A stretch of DNA of 64,000 nucleotides, taken from contig NZ_JAQOMR010000001.1 in NCBI RefSeq assembly GCF_028401385.1, positions 2,358,501 through 2,422,500 of the forward strand, read 5' to 3'. Position 1 is the first letter of the stretch, and each line of letters begins with the position of its first letter. This DNA comes from Marinicella algicola. Lineage in GTDB: Bacteria; Pseudomonadota; Gammaproteobacteria; Xanthomonadales; Marinicellaceae. The notes under the pieces are model-generated. The model saw nothing but the letters and a program-made list of their open reading frames with translations, had not been told where the DNA came from and did not search any database. The translations under genes were made by a program, and so were the position numbers. Shown here piece after piece: positions 10,961-19,787 of the stretch.

Positions 10961-11374
10961 ATGAATATCGGCCAAGCCGCACGACAATCGGGCCTGCCGC
11001 CCAAAACGATCCGCTACTACGAGGAAATCGGCCTTGTGGTCGCAGACCGTGCCACCAACGGATATCGGGATTATTCCGACAATCATGTTCACCGGCTGAA
11101 TTTCATCCACCGCTCGCGCGACCTCGGCTTTTCGGTCGAGGAATGCCGACTTCTCTTGTCGCTCTATGACAACAATGCCCGCGAGAGCGCGGAAGTGAAG
11201 GCGCTGGCGCTGTCGAAAATCACGGAAATCGACGCCAAGCTCGAAAGGCTTTCCGGGCTGAAAGCCACGCTGCAACATCTTGCCGAAAACTGCCATGGCG
11301 ACCATCGCCCGGACTGCCCGATCCTGGAGCAGCTTTCCGGCGAAAAGGCTGCTGCACCGCCGCGACAGGCGTGA
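10961..11374 (+). CDS. hmrR: MerR-family copper(I)-responsive regulator (CueR/HmrR type)
   Basis: DNA-binding activator of 137 residues. The N-terminal MerR helix-turn-helix reads MNIGQAARQSGLPPKTIRYY, followed by a dimerisation helix (ITEIDAKLERLSGLKATLQ). The metal site is the C-terminal CHGDHRPDCPIL, two cysteines eight residues apart as in copper-sensing CueR/HmrR. The ATG is preceded by GGAGAGC. Regulators of this type normally twist the promoter of a copper-exporting P-type ATPase, but no such gene lies in this window, so its target must be elsewhere. Confidence 0.88.
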   Translation: MNIGQAARQSGLPPKTIRYYEEIGLVVADRATNGYRDYSDNHVHRLNFIHRSRDLGFSVEECRLLLSLYDNNARESAEVKALALSKITEIDAKLERLSGLKATLQHLAENCHGDHRPDCPILEQLSGEKAAAPPRQA

Positions 11375-11387
11375 ACGACACGGCAGA

Positions 11388-12269
11388 TCACCGCGTCGGA
11401 ACCGGTTCCTCACCGCGATAATCGTAAAACCCACGGCCGGATTTGCGGCCGAGCCAGCCGGCATCGACATATTTCACCAGCAGCGGGCAGGGGCGGTATT
11501 TGTTGTCGGCCAGCCCTTCATGCAGAAGCTGCATGCCCGCAAGGCAGGTGTCGAGCCCGATGAAATCGGCAAGCTCCAGCGGCCCCATCGGATGGCGCGC
11601 GCCGAGCTTCATGGCAACATCGATGGCGTCGACAGAGCCGACACCTTCATAAAGCACATAGATCGCCTCATTGATCATCGGCAGTAGAATACGGTTAACG
11701 ATGAACGCGGGAAAGTCCTCTGAAACGGTCGGCGTTTTGCCGAGCGAGCGGACGAATTGCTTGGCTGTCTCGAACGTCACCTCTTCTGTCGCGATCCCAC
11801 GCACCAGTTCGACAAGCTCCATCACAGGCACAGGGTTCATGAAATGCACGCCCATGAACCGTTCCGGGCGGTCGGTGGCGGCGGCAAGCCGGGTGATGGA
11901 GAAGGCCGAGGTATTCGTCGCCAGCAGGGCTTCCGGTTTCAGAATCGGGCATATTCTTGCGTATAGTTCGCGCTTGGCCGCCTCGTCTTCGTCGATTGCC
12001 TCAATCGCCATATCGGCAGAGGCAAGATCCTGCAGGTCGGTCGATCCGCTGATCAGCGACAAAGCCTTCTTGCGGTCTTCATCCGATAGCTTGCCGGAAT
12101 TGACCTGACGCGCGAGATTGCCGTTGATGGTCGCCAGCGCGCGTTCGACCTGTTCGCGCTCACGGTCGATCAGGTGCACGTCATATCCGGCCACCGCACA
12201 GACATGGGCAACCCCGCACCCCATGGCGCCTGCACCGACAATCCCTATGCGCTTTATGATATCAGCCAT
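11388..12269 (-). CDS. hbdA: 3-hydroxyacyl-CoA (3-hydroxybutyryl-CoA) dehydrogenase
   Basis: NAD-dependent oxidation of 3-hydroxyacyl-CoA to 3-ketoacyl-CoA, in butyrate, PHB or fatty-acid metabolism. Rossmann motif IGIVGAGAMGCGVAHVCA; the catalytic His and Glu lie in FMGVHFMNPVPVMELVELVR; the C-terminal domain begins near DFPAFIVNRILLPMINEA. Its length of about 293 residues fits the stand-alone short form. I chose the ATG at 12269 because AAGGAGC precedes it; an in-frame ATG 15 bases upstream lacks a site. The etfBA genes that often accompany it in rhizobia are not adjacent here. Confidence 0.92.
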   Translation of the reverse strand: MADIIKRIGIVGAGAMGCGVAHVCAVAGYDVHLIDREREQVERALATINGNLARQVNSGKLSDEDRKKALSLISGSTDLQDLASADMAIEAIDEDEAAKRELYARICPILKPEALLATNTSAFSITRLAAATDRPERFMGVHFMNPVPVMELVELVRGIATEEVTFETAKQFVRSLGKTPTVSEDFPAFIVNRILLPMINEAIYVLYEGVGSVDAIDVAMKLGARHPMGPLELADFIGLDTCLAGMQLLHEGLADNKYRPCPLLVKYVDAGWLGRKSGRGFYDYRGEEPVPTR

Positions 12270-12479
12270 TTCGCGCTCCTTCATTCATTCCGAGAGGCGG
12301 GCGGGATGCCACACACCATCGTTTGTACCACTTGATAGTCTTTCAGGCTTTTCATTTCCAGTGCCACGCCTTGCCGATATCAAGTCAGGGACAGGCTAAA
12401 TCTTTGCATCGCCTCTGTCGCTCGCCACAAAAGTCCGATAGAGCCTTGGTCAGGAAACGGACTGAAACGGCACGGCATA

Positions 12480-13643
12480 ATGAGTACGCGACGCATCGCC
12501 ATCTTCGGCGCGACAGGATCAATCGGTGTCAACACGCTCGATGTGATCGAACAGCTCGGCGGGCGCGACACTTTCGAACTGACCGCACTGACGGGCAACG
12601 CCAATATCGAGGCGCTGGCCCGCAAGGCCATAGACCATGGCGCGGCCATGGCGGTCACTGCTGACGAGACCCGTTACAAGGCTTTGAAGGACGCGCTTTC
12701 CGGCTCGGGCGTCACACCAGCCGCCGGGACAAGCGGGCTTTGCGAAGCCGCCCGGATGGACAATGATATGGTCATGGCTGCCATCGTCGGCACGGCAGGC
12801 CTGAAACCCACCCTTGAAGCGGCAAGCGCCGGCGCGGACATCGCCCTTGCCAACAAGGAATGCCTTGTTTCCGCCGGCCCGCTGTTCATCAAGGCGATTG
12901 CCGAGGGTGGCGGCACGATGATCCCGGTGGACAGCGAACATTCAGCGATCTTTCAGGTGTTCGAGGAAAACCAGCGCCGCGCACTGGAGCGGGTGATCAT
13001 CACGGCATCCGGCGGACCGTTCAGAACCAAGAGCCTTGAGGAGATGCGCCATGTGGATGCTGCCACAGCGCGCGCGCATCCCAATTGGTCGATGGGCCTG
13101 AAAATCTCTATCGACAGCGCCTCGATGTTCAACAAGGCGCTGGAGATGATCGAGGCCATGCACCTGTTTGGGCTAAGCCCAGAGCAGGTGGAGGTGATCG
13201 TCCACCCGCAGTCGATCATTCATTCCATGGTCGGATATGCCGATGGATCGGTGCTGGCGCAGCTTGGTGCGCCCGACATGCGCACGGCAATAGGATATGC
13301 GCTGGCCTATCCCGGCCGCCCCGTGCTTTCTGTGGAAAGGCTCGATTTCGCAAAGCTTGCCCGACTCGACTTCGAGGCCCCGGACGAGACCCGGTTTCCC
13401 GCCCTGCGACTGGCGCGCGTCGCCATGGATCGCGGCGGGCTTCAAGGCGCGGTGCTGAACGGCGCCAAGGAAGTGGCGCTGGAGGCCTTTATTGCCGGGC
13501 GCTGCGGCTTTCTGGAAATGGCTGAAATCACCGAGACCGTGATGGATGGCCTCAGTCATCTGAGGGATGCCACCAACATCGACGACGTTTTCGCCGCCGA
13601 CCAGGAGGCACGACGCCGGGCCACAGCTCTGGTCAAGGGCTGA
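12480..13643 (+). CDS. dxr: 1-deoxy-D-xylulose 5-phosphate reductoisomerase
   Basis: NADPH-dependent second step of the MEP isoprenoid pathway, converting DXP to MEP in the cytoplasm. Visible motifs: nucleotide-binding IFGATGSIGVNTLDVI, ALANKECLV, the metal-binding VDSEHSAIFQ, the phosphate/substrate loop ITASGGPFR, and HPNWSMGLKISIDSASM. The length of 387 residues is typical and the frame is intact. It is monocistronic by layout, convergent with the SDR gene, whose stop lies three bases after the dxr stop. Confidence 0.96.
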   Translation: MSTRRIAIFGATGSIGVNTLDVIEQLGGRDTFELTALTGNANIEALARKAIDHGAAMAVTADETRYKALKDALSGSGVTPAAGTSGLCEAARMDNDMVMAAIVGTAGLKPTLEAASAGADIALANKECLVSAGPLFIKAIAEGGGTMIPVDSEHSAIFQVFEENQRRALERVIITASGGPFRTKSLEEMRHVDAATARAHPNWSMGLKISIDSASMFNKALEMIEAMHLFGLSPEQVEVIVHPQSIIHSMVGYADGSVLAQLGAPDMRTAIGYALAYPGRPVLSVERLDFAKLARLDFEAPDETRFPALRLARVAMDRGGLQGAVLNGAKEVALEAFIAGRCGFLEMAEITETVMDGLSHLRDATNIDDVFAADQEARRRATALVKG

Positions 13644-13646
13644 GCG

Positions 13647-14355
13647 TTACCACGCGATCCGGCTGCCGTCATAGGCAATGAAAATACCGGTCTCGCCTTC
13701 GGTGATCCGATTTAGGGCCGACAGCATATTGCCTGCCGCTGCATCAGCCGCAACACGTCGGTTACTGCCTGCAAACGGCTCGGAAAGCGCCGTGACCACA
13801 GTGCCCGGATGAAGTGCAGCCAGAGACAGCAGCGGTAATTTGCGGCTGGCCTCGATCGATGCAGTGCGGACAATCTGGTTGAGCGCTGCCTTTGAGGCCC
13901 GATAGGACATCCAGCCGCCGATATGATTGTCGCCAATCGAGCCGACGCGTGCCGAAAGACAGGCAAACACCGCCCGGCGGTTGCGCACTATCAGCGGCAG
14001 GAAGTGCTTCAGCACCAAGGCCGGACCGACAGCATTGACGGCGAATTGCTTTGACATCGCCCCGGCATCCAGAGCCCGGATGGTCTTCTCGGGGCCGGAT
14101 GCCATCGATATGCAGCGCGCCGGTCGCACAGATGATGAGATCAAAGCGCGTATCGCCGAGACGCGCTGCAGCATCTGCAACGGAATTTTCATCTGTGATA
14201 TCAAAGCCGTGATCGCGCCGCGATAGCCTGTTCAGGCCGCCGCAGCGCCGATCAGCTTCGATTGTCTCGCAAAAGGCCTGGCCGATGCCACCCGATGCAC
14301 CGATAACAAGCGCACGATAACCTTGCACCAGACTGGTCATGTCCATGTTCGACAT
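13647..14355 (-). CDS. Short-chain dehydrogenase/reductase (CsgA-like), frameshifted
   Basis: Rossmann-fold oxidoreductase of about 235 residues. Motifs are ALVIGASGGIGQAFCE (cofactor loop), DLIICATGAL, the Tyr-x-x-x-Lys pair in SYRASKAALNQIVRT, and HPGTVVTALSEPF. The frame breaks near 14110. Here the observed sequence seems to carry one extra base: removing it gives DGIGPEKTIRALDAGAM. The ATG at 14355 follows AGGGAGA. The substrate is unknown; relatives are annotated as C-factor-like SDRs. Confidence 0.8.
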
Positions 14356-14403
14356 CAATCTCTCCCTGTCGGAAAAGATCTACGCGCGAGTGTCTTGCCC
14401 GGA

Positions 14404-15522
14404 TCAGGTATTGAAGACCGCCCGCCAGAGATCTGAGGGAAAAGCACCATCGCAGCCTTCCGGCGCCGTATTGGTCATGGCGGCGGCCACCGTGCCGCTT
14501 TTCGGGTCATAACACCAGCGATTGCCATAGACCCCGCCCCAGGAGACAGCGCCATCCGGCAGCGGTGAATTGTCGAGCGCGGCATTTTCCGTGACCGCGC
14601 CAAGGAATCCGAACTTCACACCCGGACGGACATTGAACTGACCGATCTGGTTGCCGATAGCCGCTGCGACTGTCTCGGGTTTCAACACGCAGTCACCACC
14701 CTTGCGAACCATCTCGAGGAGCCGGATCACGTCGCCGGCGGTTCCCGCCATACCACCGCCGCCGCTTTGAAAGGCGTGCCGGTTGAAAATGCGGGCGGGC
14801 GAGAAGCAATAAACCGTCTCGAAGGGCCCCGGCACACGTTCCGGTTCCCCCATAGGGCGCGGTTCGGGCTCATCATTGACGTAAGGCACGGCGAGCCGTT
14901 CCGGATCAACCGCGGTGAAGCTTGTGTCCTTGATGCCCAGTGGGCCGAACACATAATACCGGATCACGTCTTCAACCGAGCCGCCGTGAATTTCGGCAAG
15001 CACAGCCCCCAGAATATCGATCGCGATCGAATATTCCCAGGCCGTTCCAGGCTTGTAGGCAAGCGGCACGGTGTTCAGTTTCGAAAAATTCTCCTCGAGC
15101 GTCATGTCGGTGTTTTCGAGGCCGACATTGACAGCCTCGTGATCGGGCAACACACCGAAGCCGGGTTTGTATGTCAGTCCGGCGGTGTGTGTCAGAAGCT
15201 GACGGATCGTGATATTGGCCATCCGGCCATCCGGCCCAGGCGGGTGAAACCAGTCGAGATAATCGGTAACACTGTCGTCAAGCGAAAGCCGGCCCTGATC
15301 GATCATGGCAAGCGCCGCTGCGGCAACAAACGGCTTGGTCACGGATGCAAAACGGAATACCGTGTCAAGCGCAACCGGCCTGCCCGCCGCACGGTCGGCA
15401 TAGCCTGCGGCCCGTTCATAGACAGGCTCGCCGCCCCGCCAGACCATGACCACTGTGCCAACGACCCGTGCCTCAGCGACCGCACGGTCGATTGCCGCGT
15501 CAATACGTTGCGAAAGTTCCAT
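14404..15522 (-). CDS. Serine hydrolase of the beta-lactamase (class C)/esterase family
   Basis: Protein of 372 residues with the active-site SxxK motif in FRFASVTKPFVAAAAL. The second motif Tyr lies in WEYSIAIDILG (YSI where class C beta-lactamases have YxN). A C-terminal WGGVYGNRWCYDP occupies the place of the KTG/HxG motif. There is no signal peptide, so it is more likely a cytoplasmic esterase or peptidase than an antibiotic-hydrolysing enzyme. It lies 85 bp downstream of hemA on the same strand. Confidence 0.82.
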   Translation of the reverse strand: MELSQRIDAAIDRAVAEARVVGTVVMVWRGGEPVYERAAGYADRAAGRPVALDTVFRFASVTKPFVAAAALAMIDQGRLSLDDSVTDYLDWFHPPGPDGRMANITIRQLLTHTAGLTYKPGFGVLPDHEAVNVGLENTDMTLEENFSKLNTVPLAYKPGTAWEYSIAIDILGAVLAEIHGGSVEDVIRYYVFGPLGIKDTSFTAVDPERLAVPYVNDEPEPRPMGEPERVPGPFETVYCFSPARIFNRHAFQSGGGGMAGTAGDVIRLLEMVRKGGDCVLKPETVAAAIGNQIGQFNVRPGVKFGFLGAVTENAALDNSPLPDGAVSWGGVYGNRWCYDPKSGTVAAAMTNTAPEGCDGAFPSDLWRAVFNT

Positions 15523-15607
15523 GAAAAGCTCTCCGAACCAGAAACTGCATTGCCTGCTTGATCCGGAAAGCCTTTATCTGTGTCAAGTGAATTCCCGATG
15601 ACCGCCG

Positions 15608-16822
15608 TCAGGCGACTGCTCTTGCCAGCGCGCACTGAGACCACAGCGAATGCAACGACTCAACCAGATGGTCCATATCCTGATCGGTGTGCAGCGGCGT
15701 CGGGGTGAAGCGCAAACGCTCGGTCTTGCGCGGCACGGTCGGGTAATTGATCGGCTGGACATAGATGCCGAAATCATCAAGCAGGATGTCCGATATCCAT
15801 TTACACTTCGATGCATCCCCTACCATCACGGGCACGATATGGCTTGAGTTGTGCATGTGCGGAATGCCCTGCGCGTCGAGCTTACCGCGTAGCGTCGCGA
15901 CCCGTTCCCAGTGTCGTTTGCGTTCGATCTGGCTGACCTTCAAGTGACGAATTGACGCGACTGCACCAGAGGCCAGTGATGGCGGCAGCGCGGTCGTGAA
16001 GATGAACCCGGAGGCAAACGAGCGCACAAAATCGACAACCGCCCTGGAACCGGCAATATAGCCGCCCATGACGCCGAAAGCCTTGCCAAGCGTCCCCTCG
16101 ATAATCGTCAGCCGATCCATCAGGCCCTCGCGCTCAGCTACACCGCCGCCGCGCGGACCGTACATGCCGACCGCATGGACTTCGTCCAGATAGGTCATGG
16201 CACCGTATTTGTCGGCGAGATCGCAGATTTCCCTGATCGGTGCGATATCGCCATCCATCGAATAGACCGATTCGAATGCGATCAGCTTCGGCGCATCCGG
16301 ATCGGCCGCCTTCAGCTTCGATTCCAGATCATTGAGATCGTTGTGCTTGAAGATCACCCGCGCGCTTTTGCCGTGGCGGATCCCCTCGATCATCGAGGCG
16401 TGGTTGAGCGCATCGGAAAAAATGATGAGGCCGGGAATTTTCTGGCCGAGTGTGCCGAGCGTTGCCCAGTTGGAAACATAACCGGAGGTAAAGATCAGCG
16501 CCGCTTCCTTGTCATGCAGGTCTGCGAGCTCTTCCTCAAGCTGGACGTGATAGTAATTTGTGCCGGAAATATTGCGGGTGCCGCCGGCCCCTGCCCCGCA
16601 AGCCTCGATCGCCTCCTGCATGGCGGCGATCACGGTGGGACACTGCCCCATGCCGAGATAGTCGTTGGAGCACCAGACTGTGACAGGCGAAGCCGTGCCA
16701 TCCTTGAAACGCGAGGCGCGGGGAAATTCACCGCGATGCCGCTTCAGTTCAGCGAAGACACGGTACCGGCCCTCATCGTGCAGTCCCGCAAGTTCACTTT
16801 TGAAAAATGCTTCGAAGTCCAT
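15608..16822 (-). CDS. hemA: 5-aminolevulinate synthase
   Basis: PLP enzyme condensing glycine and succinyl-CoA, the first step of heme synthesis by the alphaproteobacterial C4 route. It has 404 residues and an intact frame. Motifs: [24 protein letters not shown], the cofactor aspartate in [15 protein letters not shown], and the PLP-lysine region [18 protein letters not shown]. The upstream region (16823-17257) carries a good Fnr/FixK-type box and an Irr-like palindrome, both consistent with oxygen and iron/heme control of hemA in this class. Confidence 0.96.
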   Translation of the reverse strand: MDFEAFFKSELAGLHDEGRYRVFAELKRHRGEFPRASRFKDGTASPVTVWCSNDYLGMGQCPTVIAAMQEAIEACGAGAGGTRNISGTNYYHVQLEEELADLHDKEAALIFTSGYVSNWATLGTLGQKIPGLIIFSDALNHASMIEGIRHGKSARVIFKHNDLNDLESKLKAADPDAPKLIAFESVYSMDGDIAPIREICDLADKYGAMTYLDEVHAVGMYGPRGGGVAEREGLMDRLTIIEGTLGKAFGVMGGYIAGSRAVVDFVRSFASGFIFTTALPPSLASGAVASIRHLKVSQIERKRHWERVATLRGKLDAQGIPHMHNSSHIVPVMVGDASKCKWISDILLDDFGIYVQPINYPTVPRKTERLRFTPTPLHTDQDMDHLVESLHSLWSQCALARAVA

Positions 16823-16937
16823 CGCTCAAGTGCTCCACCGCAAGGCCGTGTTGTTTTGCGCTAGAATTTGACGAAGTTTGCGCAACGTCAAGCCGCAGAG
16901 TGCCAAAATTCGGACAGGTGCGGCAATAGGCCCTTTT

Positions 16938-16955
16938 GTTTGAATTATTCCAAAC
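16938..16955. promoter_or_regulatory. Irr/ICE-like palindrome upstream of hemA
   Basis: The sequence GTTTGAATTATTCCAAAC is an inverted repeat that becomes a perfect 19-bp palindrome (GTTTGGAATTATTCCAAAC) if one G is missing from the left arm. Single-base losses are frequent in this window. Its shape (TTTxGAA...TTCxAAA) resembles the ICE motif bound by the heme-responsive regulator Irr of Rhizobiales. It lies 116 bp upstream of the hemA start. The assignment is inference. Confidence 0.45.
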
Positions 16956-16986
16956 TGCTTCTACACGCAACCGTTCACGCCAAAAC

Positions 16987-17000
16987 TTGATCAAGGTCAA
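16987..17000. promoter_or_regulatory. Fnr/FixK-type anaerobox
   Basis: TTGATCAAGGTCAA matches the consensus TTGAT-N4-ATCAA with one mismatch. It lies between divergent hemA and the lipoprotein gene. Fnr/FixK control of hemA is established in several Alphaproteobacteria. Its distance to hemA (about 165 bp) implies a long leader or an upstream promoter, and it could instead serve the lipoprotein gene. Confidence 0.6.
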
Positions 17001-17257
17001 TTGATCGACATTATTGCAAAGCCGCCAGCGACACGGTGCGAGAGCGGGGACAACCCCTGACCGCGCGCGCAATTTTGAAGCCTTCGAAACATCTGCCTCA
17101 CAACCGGGGGCGCTTTTTTACTTCCCGCACCAGCGCTATTCAGATATGTATTTTTGTAAGCGACCGGCAGAAACGGTCGCGGCAAGGCGAGTGGCGGCAG
17201 GCACGGGACCCCGGGAAGCGTCCGGTCGCAGCGCTACCAATCGGTGATGAGGGAATC

Positions 17258-17530
17258 ATGAATAAACTAATCGCAGGACTTTTGATCGGTGTATTTTCGC
17301 TTGCGGCCACGGCCTGCACGCCTACGCAGGAAGGTGCCGCTATCGGCGCTGGCAGCGGCGCATTGATCGGCACCGCCATTGACGGCGGCGGCCTCGGCGG
17401 TGCGCTTCTCGGCGGCGCAATCGGCGCGGGTGCCGGCGCGCTGGTCGGCAGAGCTGTCGAAAACCAGCCAGGCAAATGCTACTATCGCGACCGCTACGGT
17501 CGCGAATATGTCGACAATTGCCCGCGGTAA
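17258..17530 (+). CDS. Glycine-zipper lipoprotein (17-kDa-antigen/OsmB-like)
   Basis: Envelope lipoprotein of 90 residues. The signal peptide ends in a lipobox, SLAATAC, with Cys at residue 20. A glycine/alanine-rich zipper follows (GAAIGAGSGALIGTAIDGGG, then LLGGAIGAGAGALVG), and the C-terminal tail is YRDRYGREYVDNCP. Such proteins insert a helical hairpin into a membrane; no specific function is known. The start ATG follows GAGGGAATC. A strong hairpin lies just after the stop. Confidence 0.85.
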   Translation: MNKLIAGLLIGVFSLAATACTPTQEGAAIGAGSGALIGTAIDGGGLGGALLGGAIGAGAGALVGRAVENQPGKCYYRDRYGREYVDNCPR

Positions 17531-17544
17531 ACCGCTGAGTTACA

Positions 17545-17579
17545 GAACCCGGCAGCAGCAATTTCCTGCCGCCGGGTTC
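17545..17579 (+). terminator. Hairpin after the lipoprotein gene
   Basis: Nine-base perfect stem GAACCCGGC/GCCGGGTTC with an 17-nt interior that can pair further (GCAG/CTGC). It lacks a clear T-run, so it may terminate weakly or protect the 3' end. Confidence 0.5.
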
Positions 17580-17760
17580 CAGCTCATTCGTCCAAAGTGA
17601 GTGCACACAAAACGAAGACCCGACAGACCGGCGCTTCCGAAAGATCTCGGTTAACGCTGTTGTGGGGTTTCGGATTTTGTCGGGATGCACGCCTGGCATC
17701 CATGCTAATATGTTGCCGCGCCACCTTAATTGCGGATCAGCGGCATAGTTTGAGCAAATC

Positions 17761-19688
17761 ATGAAAACCCGTCCAATCCGGAGACAGTTCAGCGACATGG
17801 CCTCTTTGAATAAAGGTCTGTTGCTTACTCCTGCTTTGCTGGCAGTACTTTGCACCGGTGTTGACGAAGCACGCGCATTCAGTCTTTTCGGCGTACATTT
17901 GTGGGGCGAACAGCAAGAAGACGTGGAAAGCGTCCAGGATCCCGTGCGCTACAACGTCACATTTTCAGTCGATGGCGGCGATAGCGAACTGACAAAGTTC
18001 CTGCGCAATCGGTCCCAACTGGTCAGCGATGAAAAGCAACCTGTCGATGGCGACCTCGGCCTTCTCGTCAAGGCCCGCGACGACCTGCAGATCCTGGTTG
18101 GCTCACTGTTCGAAAAAGCCTATTATGGCGGCGTCGTCGACATCAGCATAGAGGGGCAGTCGATCGAAGATATCGTCGGCCTGCCGAACTTCGACCGGGT
18201 CAATCCCGTACCGGTCACCGTCACGATCGAGGCCGGACCGCAATTTTCCTTCGCGAAAATCGATATCCGGGGCGCACCGCCGAATTTCAACCCGGCAAAG
18301 GCCGAGCTTGTCGCCGGAAAGCAGGCCTATTCAACGATCATCCTCTCGGCAGCCAATGATATCGTAGCGAAGCTGAAAGGTGATGGGCACCCGTTCGCGA
18401 AGATCACCAAGCGTGAAGTGATCGCAAACCATAACAATTCAACCATTGATGTGATGATCGACGCCGAGGCAGGGCCGAAGGCCGATCTCGGGCCGATTGC
18501 CATCAAGGGCTCGGAAGCTGTCGACCCCGATTTCATACGTCGTTATTCGCGGCTGAAAGCCGGTGAAACATATTCTCCGAAAGAGCTTTCGGATGCCGCC
18601 AACCGGCTGCGTACGCTGAAAACCTTCGATTCGGTCGTGATCAATACCGGTGGTGCGCTTGACGACAACGGTCAACTCCCGACGACGATCACCGTCAAGG
18701 ACGGCAAGTTCCGCTATTTCGGCTTTGGCGCGACAGTTTCCTCGATCGATGGCCTCGGCCTGGAGGGCTATTGGGGCCACCGGAACCTGTTTGGCAAGGC
18801 GGAGGGGCTTCGGCTTGAAGCGGGCGTATCACGCATCGGCGCGAGCGACTCACTCGATTCGCTCGACTACGCCGGCGGGCTCACCTTCACCAAGCCTGGC
18901 CTGTTCCACTCCTCCGGGATGTTCACAGCAAGCCTGCTTGCCGGAACAGAAAACCCCGATCCCTACAACGCCAAAACCGTTGCCGGCAGTATCACTTACA
19001 GCTACGAGCAGAACGAGTACAACACGATTACCGTTGGCTCGACGACCGAATATTCCAATATTGAAGATGCGTTCGGCACCGAGGATTACCTGACTTTTTC
19101 GATACCCGTCGGCTTTGATCGCGACACCCGCAACGATGCGCTCAACCCAACCGAGGAATCTACCTCGTGACCACCGCCGAACCGGCCTATGATTTTCTCA
19201 ACGGCACGATCTATTCGTCATTTGACGCGATCGGCTCGACCTATCTTTCGGCGGGCGAGGATGACCGCCTTACGCTTGCTGCAAGGGTCGGCGCAGGCAC
19301 GATTGTCGGTGGCAACGGTCTTAAAGACATCCCGGCCAATCAGCGTTTCTATGCCGGCGGCGGCGGCAGTGTGCGCGGCTACGCCTACAAGTCGATCTCG
19401 CCACGCAATGCAAAGGGCGACGAGACGGGCGGTCGCTCCTATGTCGAAGCCACGCTTGAAGCGCGCATCGGCTTGACTGAGAACATTCAGATCGTGCCCT
19501 TTATCGATGCTGCCGATGTTTCGGCGGACAATTTCCCGGATTTCAGCGATATCCGCGCCGGCGCCGGCCTCGGAGTGCGTTATCTGACCGGCTTCGGCCC
19601 GATCAGGCTCGATGTTGCTCTACCGCTCGACCGCTATCCGGGTGGCGACAAATTCGGCATATATGCCGGGATCGGACAGACGTTCTGA
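17761..19688 (+). CDS. tamA: Translocation and assembly module outer-membrane protein TamA (frameshifted)
   Basis: Omp85-family barrel protein of about 642 residues that acts with TamB in outer-membrane protein assembly. It has an N-terminal signal region, then three POTRA-like segments (about residues 60-300, for example PVTVTIEAGPQFSFAKIDIR), and a C-terminal barrel. The barrel contains the conserved lid-loop motif FYAGGGGSVRGYAYKS and a terminal strand ending in GIGQTF. The frame breaks near 19158. One extra G restores NPTEGIYLVTTAEPAYDF. The tamB gene begins 99 bases downstream, the usual order. Confidence 0.92.
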
Positions 19689-19787
19689 TCCGCCGGCTCG
19701 ACGGGATGCCGAAAAAGTGCGGTCGACCGGCCTTAATTGACGCTGTAATCACCCCTTCCATAGCGTATAGACTGCCCCAGTTAACCA

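Noticed and set aside
17160..17180. Hairpin GCGACCG/CGGTCGC between hemA and the lipoprotein gene
   Set aside because: No T-run and no evident regulatory partner; a short stem of this kind is common by chance.
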